Source of the DNA: Terrabacter terrigena | Lineage (GTDB): Bacteria; Actinomycetota; Actinomycetes; Actinomycetales; Dermatophilaceae | Length of the DNA stretch: 64,000 nt | Reading direction: 5' to 3' | NCBI RefSeq assembly: GCF_042676085.1 | Contig: NZ_JBHTKH010000001.1 | Location: forward strand, 841,272-905,271 | Shown here: in pieces, positions 34,946 to 43,249 of the stretch | Layout of the letters: every line of letters begins with the position of its first letter | Numbering within the stretch: the first letter of the stretch is position 1 | The notes under the pieces: generated by a model | The model's database searches: none | What the model was told of the DNA's origin: nothing | The model's input: only the letters and a program-made list of their open reading frames with translations | Program-made: the position numbers and the translations under genes

Positions 34946-36238
34946 TCACCTCAGCGGATGGTCGTCAGCCCACGGCCATGGCGCCAAGCACGCGGCGCCC
35001 CCGGCCGAAGCCTCGATCTCCAGCAGGCGATTCCACTTGGTGGTGCGCTCTGAACGCATCGTCGAGCCCACCTTGATCTGCCCGGCGTCGAGGCCTACCG
35101 CGAGATCCGAGAGCCAGTGGTCCTCGGTGTCGCCGGAACGTGCGCTGACGACCGTCGCGTAACCCTGGCGTTGCGCGAGCTCCAGCACCCGTCGCGCCCT
35201 GCTGAACGTGCCCGCCTGGTTGGGCTTGACCAAGACTGCATTGGCCACAGACGTCTGGAACCCGCGCTCGAGCCGCGCGGCATTCGTGGCAAAGAGGTCA
35301 TCGCCCACGATCTGGCAATCCGTCCCCAAGAGGCTCGTCGCGGCCGCCCAGCCGTGCCACTCGTCCTCGGCAAGGACGTCTTCCAGCGAGACAACAGGGT
35401 AGGCGTCGCACCAGCTCAGCAACCTCCGCAGCCACGCACGTTCGTCTAGCCGCTCGCCCTCGAGCTCGAGGTGGTACGCCTCGCCATCCCACAGTTGGTT
35501 CGCGGCGATGTCCACGGCCAGGCTCACGTCGGCGCCAGGGGCCAGACCTGCTCGGTGAATCCCGTCAACGACAGCCGCCAGTGCCGCCTCGTTGTCGGGC
35601 AGCGCCGCCGCGAGGCCGCCTTCGTCGGCCACCAGCGCAGTGGCGTGACCGCGCTCGCGGAGCACCTCCGCAGTCCCCGCCCGGACCCGGGAGACCCACT
35701 CAAGCGCCTGGGTGAAGGTGGTCGCGCCCACCGGGACGGCCAAGATGTCCTGGACGTCCAAGGCCCTGCCTGCATGGGCGCCTCCGGAGATGATGTTGAC
35801 CATCGGCATCGGCAGCCGCGGGCGGTTCCCGCCGAGAAGGCGCCAGAGCGGCATACGAGCCGCATCTGCTCCCGCCAAGGCGGCGGCGAGCGAGATGGCG
35901 AGCACAGCGTTGGCTCCGACCCCGCCCAGGAGCGGGTCCGCGTCCATCCTCTCGAGCGCGGCGTCCACCGCCGCCGTGTCCCGAGCGTCGAGCCCCATCA
36001 CGGCATCTCTCAGGACAGCCTCGACGTTCGCCACCGCCCGTCGCACGCCGAACCCGTCGTATCGCTCGTCACCATCGCGGAGCTCGCGTGCCTCGTGGCT
36101 TCCGGTCGACGCCCCGGACGGTGCCAGTGCCCGGCCATGGGCACCGTTCGCGAGGCTGACGACGCAACCCACGGTGGGACGGCCACGGGAGTCGAGGGCC
36201 TCCCAGGCCGTGACCCTGCTGATCGTGGCCCCGGTCAT
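34946..36238 (-). CDS. Divergent enolase paralogue
   Basis: A 430-residue member of the true enolase family. Conserved are the Ser loop (PSGASTGSHEA), metal ligands (AVDIAANQLW, VSLEDVLAEDEW, VGDDLFATN), the general-base Lys in LVKPNQAGT and the Lys in GQIKVG. Two active-site positions differ: the His of SHRSGETED is Ala (SARSGDTED), and the Glu of QEF is Asp (VQDILAVPVG). A housekeeping enolase would not be expected last in a catabolic operon, so it probably dehydrates another 2-phospho acid. Its ATG overlaps the stop of the APH-kinase gene by 4 bases. Confidence 0.85.
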   Translation of the reverse strand: MTGATISRVTAWEALDSRGRPTVGCVVSLANGAHGRALAPSGASTGSHEARELRDGDERYDGFGVRRAVANVEAVLRDAVMGLDARDTAAVDAALERMDADPLLGGVGANAVLAISLAAALAGADAARMPLWRLLGGNRPRLPMPMVNIISGGAHAGRALDVQDILAVPVGATTFTQALEWVSRVRAGTAEVLRERGHATALVADEGGLAAALPDNEAALAAVVDGIHRAGLAPGADVSLAVDIAANQLWDGEAYHLELEGERLDERAWLRRLLSWCDAYPVVSLEDVLAEDEWHGWAAATSLLGTDCQIVGDDLFATNAARLERGFQTSVANAVLVKPNQAGTFSRARRVLELAQRQGYATVVSARSGDTEDHWLSDLAVGLDAGQIKVGSTMRSERTTKWNRLLEIEASAGGAACLAPWPWADDHPLR

Positions 36239-37275
36239 GAGACCAGCACGTTCCGGAGCTCGAACAACCCTTCAAGCTCGTCGCGGGGCTCCCGCAGAAG
36301 GGCGACGCCGAGTGCAAGGCTGTGCGCCTTCTCCTTTGCGCTGAGGTACTCGGCCGGCGACCGGCCGACGACCCTGGCGACGAGTAGCGCCCCCACGTGC
36401 GACAGCATCGAGCTCATCCGGGGCGAGAGGCCAGATTCCGCCGAGCCGCCGTCGGAACTGACCTCCCGGGCGTATGCCCCGAGGAACTCTCGCAGGCAGT
36501 TGTCGTAGCGCGGCGCCCAAGCCGGGCGGTGGATCGCCTTGAGCGTGAGGTGGGAGGCCATGAACGCCAGGTCGAAGACAGGGTGTCCATGGTGGGCCAC
36601 CTCGAAGTCGATGACCCACAGAGGCAGCTCCTCCTCCGGAGGACCCACGAGGACGTTCTTGGGCGAGAAGTCACCATGCACCAAGCACAGCCGCCGTGTC
36701 GAAAGCTCCTCGGCCAAGGCCAGGATCTGGGCCGACAGCTCCGGCCTCCTCCGTGCCGCCGTGCGGTAGTAGGGCTCTAGCCTCAAGACGTCGAACGAGG
36801 ACTGGCCGTGGACTTCGGCTGGCAGCTCTGCGCGGAGCGTCAGCCGCTGCCACCGACCCAGCACCTCGCCAAGCTGCCCGCCCACGGGCGGGTTGACGTC
36901 ACCATGCAGGAGCTGCGTCTTCCAGTCCCGCCACTGCCCCGGAGCGCCCTCGATGACGATGACGTTGTTGGCCCGGTCCCGATGCACGACCCCCGGTACC
37001 CGGCTCGGCGTCAGGCACCGGACGTGGTCGAGCGCAGCCGCTTCGGCGATCACCCTCTCCCGCGGCGCATGCCACTCGTCTCGCACGCGCAGCCTGCCGA
37101 GTGACTGCTTCACCACGACGCGGCGGTGGCCGTCATCGACAGCCAGCACGACGTTGCTCACTCCGCCACTCAGCGCCGACGCCGTCACGGAGTGCCCGGC
37201 GAGCAGGCCCCTGTCCTGGACGTACGCAACGACGGACTGCTCGTCGAGCAGGCCTTCGACGACCTGGTGGTTCAT
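36235..37275 (-). CDS. APH-family kinase
   Basis: A 346-residue kinase of the aminoglycoside/choline/methylthioribose-kinase fold. The catalytic loop is VHGDFSPKNVLVG (HGDxxxxN), the metal site is WVIDFEVAHHGHP, and a Gly-rich N-lobe GGVSNVVLAV with VVVKQS carries the ATP-binding Lys. AGGAGGAG precedes ATG 37275. It overlaps the divergent enolase, so it may phosphorylate a hydroxy acid that the enolase then dehydrates. That is an inference from adjacency; family members phosphorylate many small alcohols. Confidence 0.8.
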   Translation of the reverse strand: MNHQVVEGLLDEQSVVAYVQDRGLLAGHSVTASALSGGVSNVVLAVDDGHRRVVVKQSLGRLRVRDEWHAPRERVIAEAAALDHVRCLTPSRVPGVVHRDRANNVIVIEGAPGQWRDWKTQLLHGDVNPPVGGQLGEVLGRWQRLTLRAELPAEVHGQSSFDVLRLEPYYRTAARRRPELSAQILALAEELSTRRLCLVHGDFSPKNVLVGPPEEELPLWVIDFEVAHHGHPVFDLAFMASHLTLKAIHRPAWAPRYDNCLREFLGAYAREVSSDGGSAESGLSPRMSSMLSHVGALLVARVVGRSPAEYLSAKEKAHSLALGVALLREPRDELEGLFELRNVLVS

Positions 37276-37306
37276 GTCTCCTCCTGAGTAGGGCGGCAGG
37301 CGGCGG

Positions 37307-38077
37307 TCAGTACGTGGCCCTGCCGCCGGAGAGGTCGAACGTGAACCCGGTGGTGAAGCTGCACTCCGGCGACACCATCCAAGCGAGCATCTGGGCCGCC
37401 TCGAGAACGCTGCCCATGCGCCGCATCGGGATCTTGTCGGTCATGTACCGCAAGGTCTCCTCCGGCTGGGTGTCGAGGAACGCCGTGCGGATGACCGCCG
37501 GCGCCAGGGCGTTGATCGTGATGCCGTCCTCGGCGTACTCCTTGCCCTGCGCCTTGACCATGCCGATGATGGCGGCCTTGGTGGAGGAGTAGGCGACCAT
37601 CCCCGGGTTGCCCTCCTTGCCGGCGATGGAGGCGACGTGGGCGATGCGCCCGTAACCATGCTTCAGCATGTAGGGCACCGCGCACTGGGTGACCACGAGC
37701 GCACCCCGGAGGTTGATCGCGACCACGTGGTCGAAGTCGGGCAAGGACACCTCATGGCTGCGCAGCCCCAAGGGCCCGGTGACGCCCGCACAGTTGACGA
37801 CCGCGTGGACCTGACGGAGGTGCTCCTCCGCTGCAGCGAAGGCCTCCGCCACCGAGGCAGCGTCCGTCACGTCCGCATGCCATCCCCACGCCCGACCGCC
37901 TTCGGCGACGGCGCTGGACGCCGTGCGGTCGGCAGCAGCGGCGTCGCGGTCGACACAGACGACCGACGCGCCACGCCGTGCGAGGAGCAGCGCGCACGCC
38001 TCGCCGATGCCGGACCCGGCGCCCACCACGACCACGCCCTGTCCGGCTACTGCCGGGGCAGATGTCTCGACCCTCAT
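37307..38077 (-). CDS. Short-chain dehydrogenase/reductase
   Basis: A 256-residue classical SDR: VVVVGAGSGIGEACALLL cofactor site, NCAGVTGPLG, catalytic Ser in VASIAGKEG and YSSTKAA (YxxxK), and a C-terminal SGGRATY. An Asp after the second strand (VDRDA) suggests NAD. It overlaps the FAH gene by 4 bases. The pair resembles the dehydrogenase and hydrolase steps of non-phosphorylating deoxy-sugar-acid routes (2-keto-3-deoxy-fuconate/rhamnonate type), though the substrate is unproven. Confidence 0.85.
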   Translation of the reverse strand: MRVETSAPAVAGQGVVVVGAGSGIGEACALLLARRGASVVCVDRDAAAADRTASSAVAEGGRAWGWHADVTDAASVAEAFAAAEEHLRQVHAVVNCAGVTGPLGLRSHEVSLPDFDHVVAINLRGALVVTQCAVPYMLKHGYGRIAHVASIAGKEGNPGMVAYSSTKAAIIGMVKAQGKEYAEDGITINALAPAVIRTAFLDTQPEETLRYMTDKIPMRRMGSVLEAAQMLAWMVSPECSFTTGFTFDLSGGRATY

Positions 38078-38994
38078 GCGAGTCCTCCCGCCGGCTCAGG
38101 TTGAGGCAGGCGCGCGGCGTCGTCGGCGCGGCTGACGACGTAGCCGCGGAACGCGTGGCACTGCCCGCCGAGTCCGTCGATCCCGAGCTCGACGACATCG
38201 CCGTCGCGCACGAACCGCGGCGGTGTGAAACCGGACCCGACACCGGGCGGCGTCCCCGTGTTGATGATGTCGCCGGGGCGGAGCACCATGAACTGGCTGA
38301 TGTACCAGATGAGGTGCTCGACGCCGAAGATCATGTCGGCAGTCGTCGAGTCCTGGCGCAGCTCGCCGTTGACGCGCAGGTGCAGCCGCAGGTCCTGCGG
38401 GTCGGGCACCTCGTCGGCGGTGACCAGCCAGGGGCCCAACGGGCTGAACGTCTCGCAGTTCTTCCCCTTGTCCCACTGGCCACCCCGCTCCATCTGGAAC
38501 TCACGTTCCGAGACGTCGTTACTGACGACGAACCCCGCGACGTGGCTCAGCGCTTGCGCGGGACTGTCGAGGTAGCGGGTCTGGACGCCGATGACGACGC
38601 CGAGCTCGACCTCGTAGTCCGTCTTCTCGCTGCCGCGCGGGATGCGGACCGTGTCGTTCGGCCCGACGACGGTGTCGCCCGCCTTGAGGAACAGGATGGG
38701 CTCCGACGGCACCGGCAGGCCTGCCTCCCGAGCGTGCTCGCGGTAGTTGAGGCCGACACAGACGATCTTTCCTACGCCGTGGACGGGGGCAGCGATTCGC
38801 AGGTTGCCGTGCTCGAGCCGAGGCAGCTCCGGCCCGCGCTCCTCGAGCCGCTGCGCGAGCGGCCGCAGCATCTCCGGGTGAAGGGTCTGCGGGACGATGT
38901 CGGGAACCAGCTCACTGATGTCGACGAGGCTCCCGTCGGGAAGCAGGGCGGCCGGCCGCTCCGCACCGGGGGCGCCCACTCGCAGCAGCTTCAT
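38074..38994 (-). CDS. Fumarylacetoacetate hydrolase-family protein
   Basis: A 306-residue FAH-fold enzyme. Metal ligands lie in DYEVELGVVIG and in the VSNDVSERE segment, with the typical KIVCVGLNYREHA and GDIINTGTPPGVG motifs. Family members cleave C-C bonds of 2,4-dioxo acids, or are hydratases or decarboxylases. Immediate neighbours are the SDR and the KDPG-type aldolase, so it could cleave a diketo-deoxy acid to pyruvate plus a short acid. It overlaps both neighbours by 4 bases. Confidence 0.85.
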   Translation of the reverse strand: MKLLRVGAPGAERPAALLPDGSLVDISELVPDIVPQTLHPEMLRPLAQRLEERGPELPRLEHGNLRIAAPVHGVGKIVCVGLNYREHAREAGLPVPSEPILFLKAGDTVVGPNDTVRIPRGSEKTDYEVELGVVIGVQTRYLDSPAQALSHVAGFVVSNDVSEREFQMERGGQWDKGKNCETFSPLGPWLVTADEVPDPQDLRLHLRVNGELRQDSTTADMIFGVEHLIWYISQFMVLRPGDIINTGTPPGVGSGFTPPRFVRDGDVVELGIDGLGGQCHAFRGYVVSRADDAARLPQPEPAGGLA

Positions 38995-39644
38995 CGCGCT
39001 CCTCCCGCACTCTCGACCGCGCGCCGGGCGCGGTCCGCGAGCCCGGACAGGTCCTCGGCAGAGGACACCAGACCGGAGCCGAGGGCCACGGCGACGGCGC
39101 CCGCACCGAGGAAGTCGGCCACCGACGTCACGTCGATCCCGCCGGTCGGCACGAAAGCCACCTCCGGCAGTGGACCGCGAAGGGCCTTGAGATACTCGAC
39201 CCCTCCCGGTCCCGCCGGGAAGAGCTTGACCATGGCTGCGCCGGCCTCGACGGCCCGACGCACCTCCGTGGCGGTGAAGGCGCCGGGGAGCGAGAGCATC
39301 CCTCGCCGAACCGTGGCCTCGATGACGTCGACGTTCACGTCCGGAGAGACGATGAACTGCGCTCCCGCGTCGGCCGCCTCCTCCACCTCACGGACCGACA
39401 GAACGGTCCCCGCACCGATGACGGCACGCTCACCGACCACCGCACGGGCGGCCGTCACCGCCCGGAGGGCGTTCTCGGTGGTCAGCGTGAACTCCATCGC
39501 GGTGACCCCGCTGCTGACAAGGGTCTCGGTGATGGCGGTGGCCGCGACCTCGCTCAGGCGGGGCAGTCGCACGATGGCTACGATCCGCCCGGCGCGGATG
39601 GCCCGCTCAGCCTGGTCCGCTCGCTCCGCCGGCCTGACGGTCAT
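38991..39644 (-). CDS. KDPG/KHG-type aldolase
   Basis: A 217-residue class I aldolase. The Glu of AMEFTLTTENAL, the GAGTVLS strand and the Schiff-base Lys in AAMVKLFPAG, followed by FVPTGGID, match the Eda family. It cleaves 2-keto-3-deoxy-6-phospho sugar acids or 4-hydroxy-2-oxoglutarate to pyruvate plus an aldehyde. GGAGG five bases upstream selects ATG 39644 over an earlier in-frame ATG and gives a 4-base overlap with the aminotransferase gene. The PfkB kinase in the same operon could supply a phosphorylated substrate. Confidence 0.85.
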   Translation of the reverse strand: MTVRPAERADQAERAIRAGRIVAIVRLPRLSEVAATAITETLVSSGVTAMEFTLTTENALRAVTAARAVVGERAVIGAGTVLSVREVEEAADAGAQFIVSPDVNVDVIEATVRRGMLSLPGAFTATEVRRAVEAGAAMVKLFPAGPGGVEYLKALRGPLPEVAFVPTGGIDVTSVADFLGAGAVAVALGSGLVSSAEDLSGLADRARRAVESAGGAR

Positions 39645-40801
39645 GCATTCCTCCATTGAGAGACGGCCTCCACGAGGCGCTGCGTGCCGGTGCGGAGCTG
39701 ATCCAGATCGGTCGCCAGCGACAGACGGACCACGCCGGCACCCGCGGGGCCGAACGTCAGGCCCGGCGCCACCGCGACGCCCTTCTCGGCCACCAGCCGC
39801 CGCGCAAACGCGTAGGAGTCCGAAGACGCGGCCGAGATGTCGGCGAGGATGTAGAAGGCACCCTTCGGCTCGTTGATGAGCAGACCACCGGAGCGCAACA
39901 GGTCGACAACCACGTCACGGCGGGCGCGATACGACGCGGTCATCTCGCGCACGCACGACTGGTCCCCCTCCAAGGCTGCTTGGCCGGCCTTCTGCGTGAC
40001 GGACGTGGCGCAGCTGACGACCGGCTCCTGCACCTTGGCGACCAGATCTATGAGCGAGCTCTCACCGGCGACGTAACCCATCCGCCAGCCGGTCATGGCA
40101 TAGCTCTTCGACATGCTGAACACGCTGAGGACTCGGCCGTCGTGCTCAAGAGAACCGGGGCTGACATGCTCCCCCTCGAAGACGATCTGCTCGTAGCACT
40201 CGTCGGAGATGAGGTAGAGGTCGTGGCGACGCGCGATGTCCACGAGCTCCTCGATCACCCAACGCGGGAAGACCGCTCCTGTGGGGTTGCCGGGCGAGTT
40301 GATGATGAGCACCTTGGCGCCCGGCTCCGCCGCGAGAGCGTCGAGCCGCTCGAGATCGGGGATGTAGCCCTCGTCGGGCAACAGCGGGTACCGCGAGACC
40401 TGGGCGCTCAGCGTGTCGGCCATCATCTCGTAGTTGGGCCAGCCGGGGTCGGGCAGCAGGATGGCGTCACCCGGAGACACGAGGGCCACCAGACTCTCGA
40501 AGAGCGCGTTCACCGCGCCACAGCTGATGACGACGTCGTCTGCAGCAACGTCTATCGCGTTGTCCCGCTTCAACTTCGCGGTGATGCTCTCGCGGACCTC
40601 CAGCAGGCCCTTGTTCGCGGTGTACGTGGTGTAGCCCTGTGTCGCGGCCGCGCAGGCAGCCTCGACGATGTGAGTGGGCGTCGCGAAGTCGGGTTGGCCC
40701 ACCTCGAGGTGGAGCACGTCGGAGCGCTGCGCCGCGAGGTCCATGATCTCGCGGATGCCCGAGCGCTTCATGTCTCGGATGCGTGGTGCCGGCACGGCCA
40801 T
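39641..40801 (-). CDS. Class I/II PLP aminotransferase
   Basis: A 386-residue fold-type I aminotransferase. Features are LEVGQPDFATP, TTYTANKGLLEVR, NSPGNPTGAVF, SDECYEQIVF and the PLP Lys in FSMSKSYAMTGWRMGY. It is close to aspartate/aromatic-type enzymes. AGGAG lies upstream of ATG 40801; a longer frame continues through the next gene but is not coding. It would remove or add an amino group on an operon intermediate. A Leu/Phe/Val-type dehydrogenase encoded at 51026 could regenerate keto acid partners. Confidence 0.88.
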   Translation of the reverse strand: MAVPAPRIRDMKRSGIREIMDLAAQRSDVLHLEVGQPDFATPTHIVEAACAAATQGYTTYTANKGLLEVRESITAKLKRDNAIDVAADDVVISCGAVNALFESLVALVSPGDAILLPDPGWPNYEMMADTLSAQVSRYPLLPDEGYIPDLERLDALAAEPGAKVLIINSPGNPTGAVFPRWVIEELVDIARRHDLYLISDECYEQIVFEGEHVSPGSLEHDGRVLSVFSMSKSYAMTGWRMGYVAGESSLIDLVAKVQEPVVSCATSVTQKAGQAALEGDQSCVREMTASYRARRDVVVDLLRSGGLLINEPKGAFYILADISAASSDSYAFARRLVAEKGVAVAPGLTFGPAGAGVVRLSLATDLDQLRTGTQRLVEAVSQWRNA

Positions 40802-40809
40802 GGTTTCTC

Positions 40810-41826
40810 CTACTGCACTGAGGACGTCTGGTGGGCGGTGACCTGGGGTAGCACGTGACGAGCCAGCAGGTCGATGGTGTGGTCGGCATGTTCGGCGGGA
40901 GTCGGAAAGAGCGCCACCTGGTCGGAACCGGCGTCGATCAGCCGCTCGATCTTGCGGGCGCACTCGTCGGGGTCGCCGGCCACCGCGAGGTCCTCCACCC
41001 AGGCGTCGGGCATGTCGGCCAGCACCTTCTGCAGGCCACCTGCCTCGATCATCGCGACGAGCTGGTCGTTGATGCCGTATGCCGCGGTGATGGCGTTCGG
41101 GCCTCCGGCCGCCAGGTAGAAGGCGACTGCCGCCCGGGCGCGCTGTCTGGCGAGGGCGCCGTCCTCGTCGACCGCGCAGAGCGCGAAGGTCGTGACCCGA
41201 TGGTCCTGCGACCTGCGTCCACTCGTGGCCACACCCTTGCCGATCTGGTCGCGTGCCCACCTGACGTAGCCCGTGCCGGCCAGGACCGACAGCAGGGTGC
41301 CGTCGGCGATGGCGCCCGAGAGCTGCAACATCTTCGGGCCCGCCACCCCGAGCTGCAGCGGGACCGGCTCGGTCACCGGATAGACCAGCTCGACACCGTT
41401 GAACGTGAACAGGCCGGAGGACTCGTCGAGCCTGCCGCCTTGGAGCAGGGTACGCAGCGCAGAGACGCACTCGCGCACGGCGCGGAGGGGAGACGAGGGC
41501 TGCAGGCCCATCTGCTCGAGCCAGACCGGGACGCCCAGCCCGACCGCAGGCATCAGCCGGCCTGGGAACGCCCTCGCGAGCGTGGCGATCTCCATGGCCA
41601 GCACGGCGGGGTGCCTGGTGACGGCGGAGACCACGCCGAGCCCCACGGGGATCGAGCTGCTCGCGCCGAGCGCCAGGGCCGCGCCGGAGATCCCACCCGT
41701 GAAGAAGCAGTCCTCCGACAACCACACCTCGCTGAAGCCTTGCTGCTCCGCTGAGGCGACCATGCCGCGCAACCGCTCGGGCGGGATCTCGCTGCCGAGC
41801 ACGAGCCCTACGTGACCGCTGTTCAT
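40810..41826 (-). CDS. F420-type LLM-class oxidoreductase
   Basis: A 338-residue luciferase-like (LLM) TIM-barrel protein. The N-terminal GFSEVWLSEDCFFTGG, VSAVTRHPAVLAMEIATL and GVGVPVW-type loops, and the LQLGVAGPKMLQLSGAIADG phosphate-binding region fit the F420-dependent branch (methylene-H4MPT reductase-like) rather than FMN two-component systems, but the cofactor is not certain. AGGAG precedes ATG 41826. Its start overlaps the SnoaL-like gene stop by 4 bases. Confidence 0.82.
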   Translation of the reverse strand: MNSGHVGLVLGSEIPPERLRGMVASAEQQGFSEVWLSEDCFFTGGISGAALALGASSSIPVGLGVVSAVTRHPAVLAMEIATLARAFPGRLMPAVGLGVPVWLEQMGLQPSSPLRAVRECVSALRTLLQGGRLDESSGLFTFNGVELVYPVTEPVPLQLGVAGPKMLQLSGAIADGTLLSVLAGTGYVRWARDQIGKGVATSGRRSQDHRVTTFALCAVDEDGALARQRARAAVAFYLAAGGPNAITAAYGINDQLVAMIEAGGLQKVLADMPDAWVEDLAVAGDPDECARKIERLIDAGSDQVALFPTPAEHADHTIDLLARHVLPQVTAHQTSSVQ

Positions 41827-42251
41827 GATGTGCTCCTGGAGTCGTCGGCAGCTGCGAGCGACCGGTCCGCCGGCCGGTAGGGCGGTAGGTAGCGGTACAC
41901 CTGCCGGGTGTCGTTGTTCTCGTGGAGGGCGACGACCAGGCCGTCACGGACCCTCACGACGTCCACGCCGTGGTTCGACCACGGGTGGCCGTCGGCTGTC
42001 ACTGCGGTCTCCTCCCAGATGCCCGCACCCCACTCCCCGTCCACGAGGACCTCACCCAAGGTGAAGCGCACGTCGGTGAGCAGGCCGCCCGCGAACTCGA
42101 AGAACGCGTTCGCAGCGACCTTGCCCCGCACCTCGGCCTGGCCGAGGAACCGGACCTCGACGTCGTCGTGCATCACGGCGAGCATCCCGTCCTTGTCGCC
42201 GGCGAGGAACGCGGCATACATGGCCTCGATGACCTCCTGAGTCGTCCTCAT
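41823..42251 (-). CDS. SnoaL/NTF2-like protein
   Basis: A 142-residue protein with the NTF2-like cone fold (EVIEAMYAAFLAGDKDGML, WSNHGVDVVRVRDGLV, ENNDTRQVYRYLPP). Such proteins are small isomerases, hydrolases or cyclases without a fixed cofactor. It overlaps the PfkB gene by 4 bases and the LLM gene by 4 bases. A second SnoaL-like gene lies divergently at 49718. Confidence 0.78.
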   Translation of the reverse strand: MRTTQEVIEAMYAAFLAGDKDGMLAVMHDDVEVRFLGQAEVRGKVAANAFFEFAGGLLTDVRFTLGEVLVDGEWGAGIWEETAVTADGHPWSNHGVDVVRVRDGLVVALHENNDTRQVYRYLPPYRPADRSLAAADDSRSTS

Positions 42252-43249
42252 GAGCTGTGTGCCTCCAGGGGTGGGTGGACGTCGAGGTAGCTCTCGAGCA
42301 GTCGTTCGGGGCTCTGGCCCGCGGGGACGGCTTCCCAGTCCCCGGACGTGGTGACGGCCCGGGCCCCGAGAAGGGCGCCGAGGCGGACACCGTCAAGCAA
42401 CGGCCAGTCGCGCAGGAGTCCCGTCACCACCCCCGCGGCGAAGGCGTCGCCCGCGCCGACAGGGTCGACCACTCTCGCAACCGGAAACGGCGCCACCGGC
42501 GTGGCCCTTCCACGCTCGTAGAGGACGGCGCCCTGGGAGCCCGCCTTGACGATCACCGCTCGCAGGCCGTCGGCGCACAGTGCCTCCGCCGCCTGCTGCA
42601 CCGCAAGGCCCGGGGCGAGCACAGCCATCTCGTCGTCGCCGGCGATCAGCACGTGGACGCTGGCCCGGATCCGAGCGAAGTCGTCGCGTGCTCGTTCGCC
42701 GTCCCACACGCCAGGGCGGATGTTGGGGTCGAAGACCACGGTCGATCCCGCCGCCGCGAAGTGTTCCACCGCGTTGCGGACCACGGCCGACAGTCCCTCG
42801 GGACGTCCGAGTCCGAGCGACAGCCCGCTGACGACGAGGACTCCGGGCGTCCCGATGCCCTCCAGACGCGCGGCTGCAGCGGTGAGCCGGGACGCTGCCG
42901 AGCCGCCTCGGTAGTAGTAGACCCGGCGCAGGCCGTCGTCGAACCGCTCCTTGAAGAACACCCCCGTGGGCGCCGCGGCGTCGGTCTGGACGAAGCTGGC
43001 GTCCACTCCCTGATCCTCGAGCGTGCGTCGCACGAGCCGACCCACCGGGTCGTCCCCCACCGCCGACACCAGGGCGGCCCGGTGGCCCAGCCGCGCGGCC
43101 GCGATCAGGACGTTCGTCTCGGCCCCGGCCACCCGCAGCGTGAAGTGCTCGGCGTCCTCCAGCGGACCGGGCCGGTCCGGGTCCAGCATCCCCATGACCT
43201 CGCCGATGCCCAAGACCTCTGGCGGCCCCGCCGCGGCGTGCGCGCTCAT
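42248..43249 (-). CDS. PfkB-family sugar (acid) kinase
   Basis: A 333-residue ribokinase-like protein. The N-terminal VAGAETNVLIAAARLG substrate region and C-terminal DPVGAGDAFAAGVVTG with the catalytic Asp are canonical. Sequence style is that of 2-keto-3-deoxygluconate kinases. With the KDPG-type aldolase three genes on, it could phosphorylate a 2-keto-3-deoxy acid before cleavage. It overlaps the hyuA-type gene by 4 bases. Confidence 0.85.
   Translation of the reverse strand: MSAHAAAGPPEVLGIGEVMGMLDPDRPGPLEDAEHFTLRVAGAETNVLIAAARLGHRAALVSAVGDDPVGRLVRRTLEDQGVDASFVQTDAAAPTGVFFKERFDDGLRRVYYYRGGSAASRLTAAAARLEGIGTPGVLVVSGLSLGLGRPEGLSAVVRNAVEHFAAAGSTVVFDPNIRPGVWDGERARDDFARIRASVHVLIAGDDEMAVLAPGLAVQQAAEALCADGLRAVIVKAGSQGAVLYERGRATPVAPFPVARVVDPVGAGDAFAAGVVTGLLRDWPLLDGVRLGALLGARAVTTSGDWEAVPAGQSPERLLESYLDVHPPLEAHSS

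Noticed and set aside
41827..41947. N-terminal extension joining the aminotransferase frame to a 768-codon ORF
   Set aside because: The extra part overlaps the LLM and SnoaL-like genes in another frame and has no protein-like pattern; the aminotransferase has its own start and ribosome binding site at 40801.
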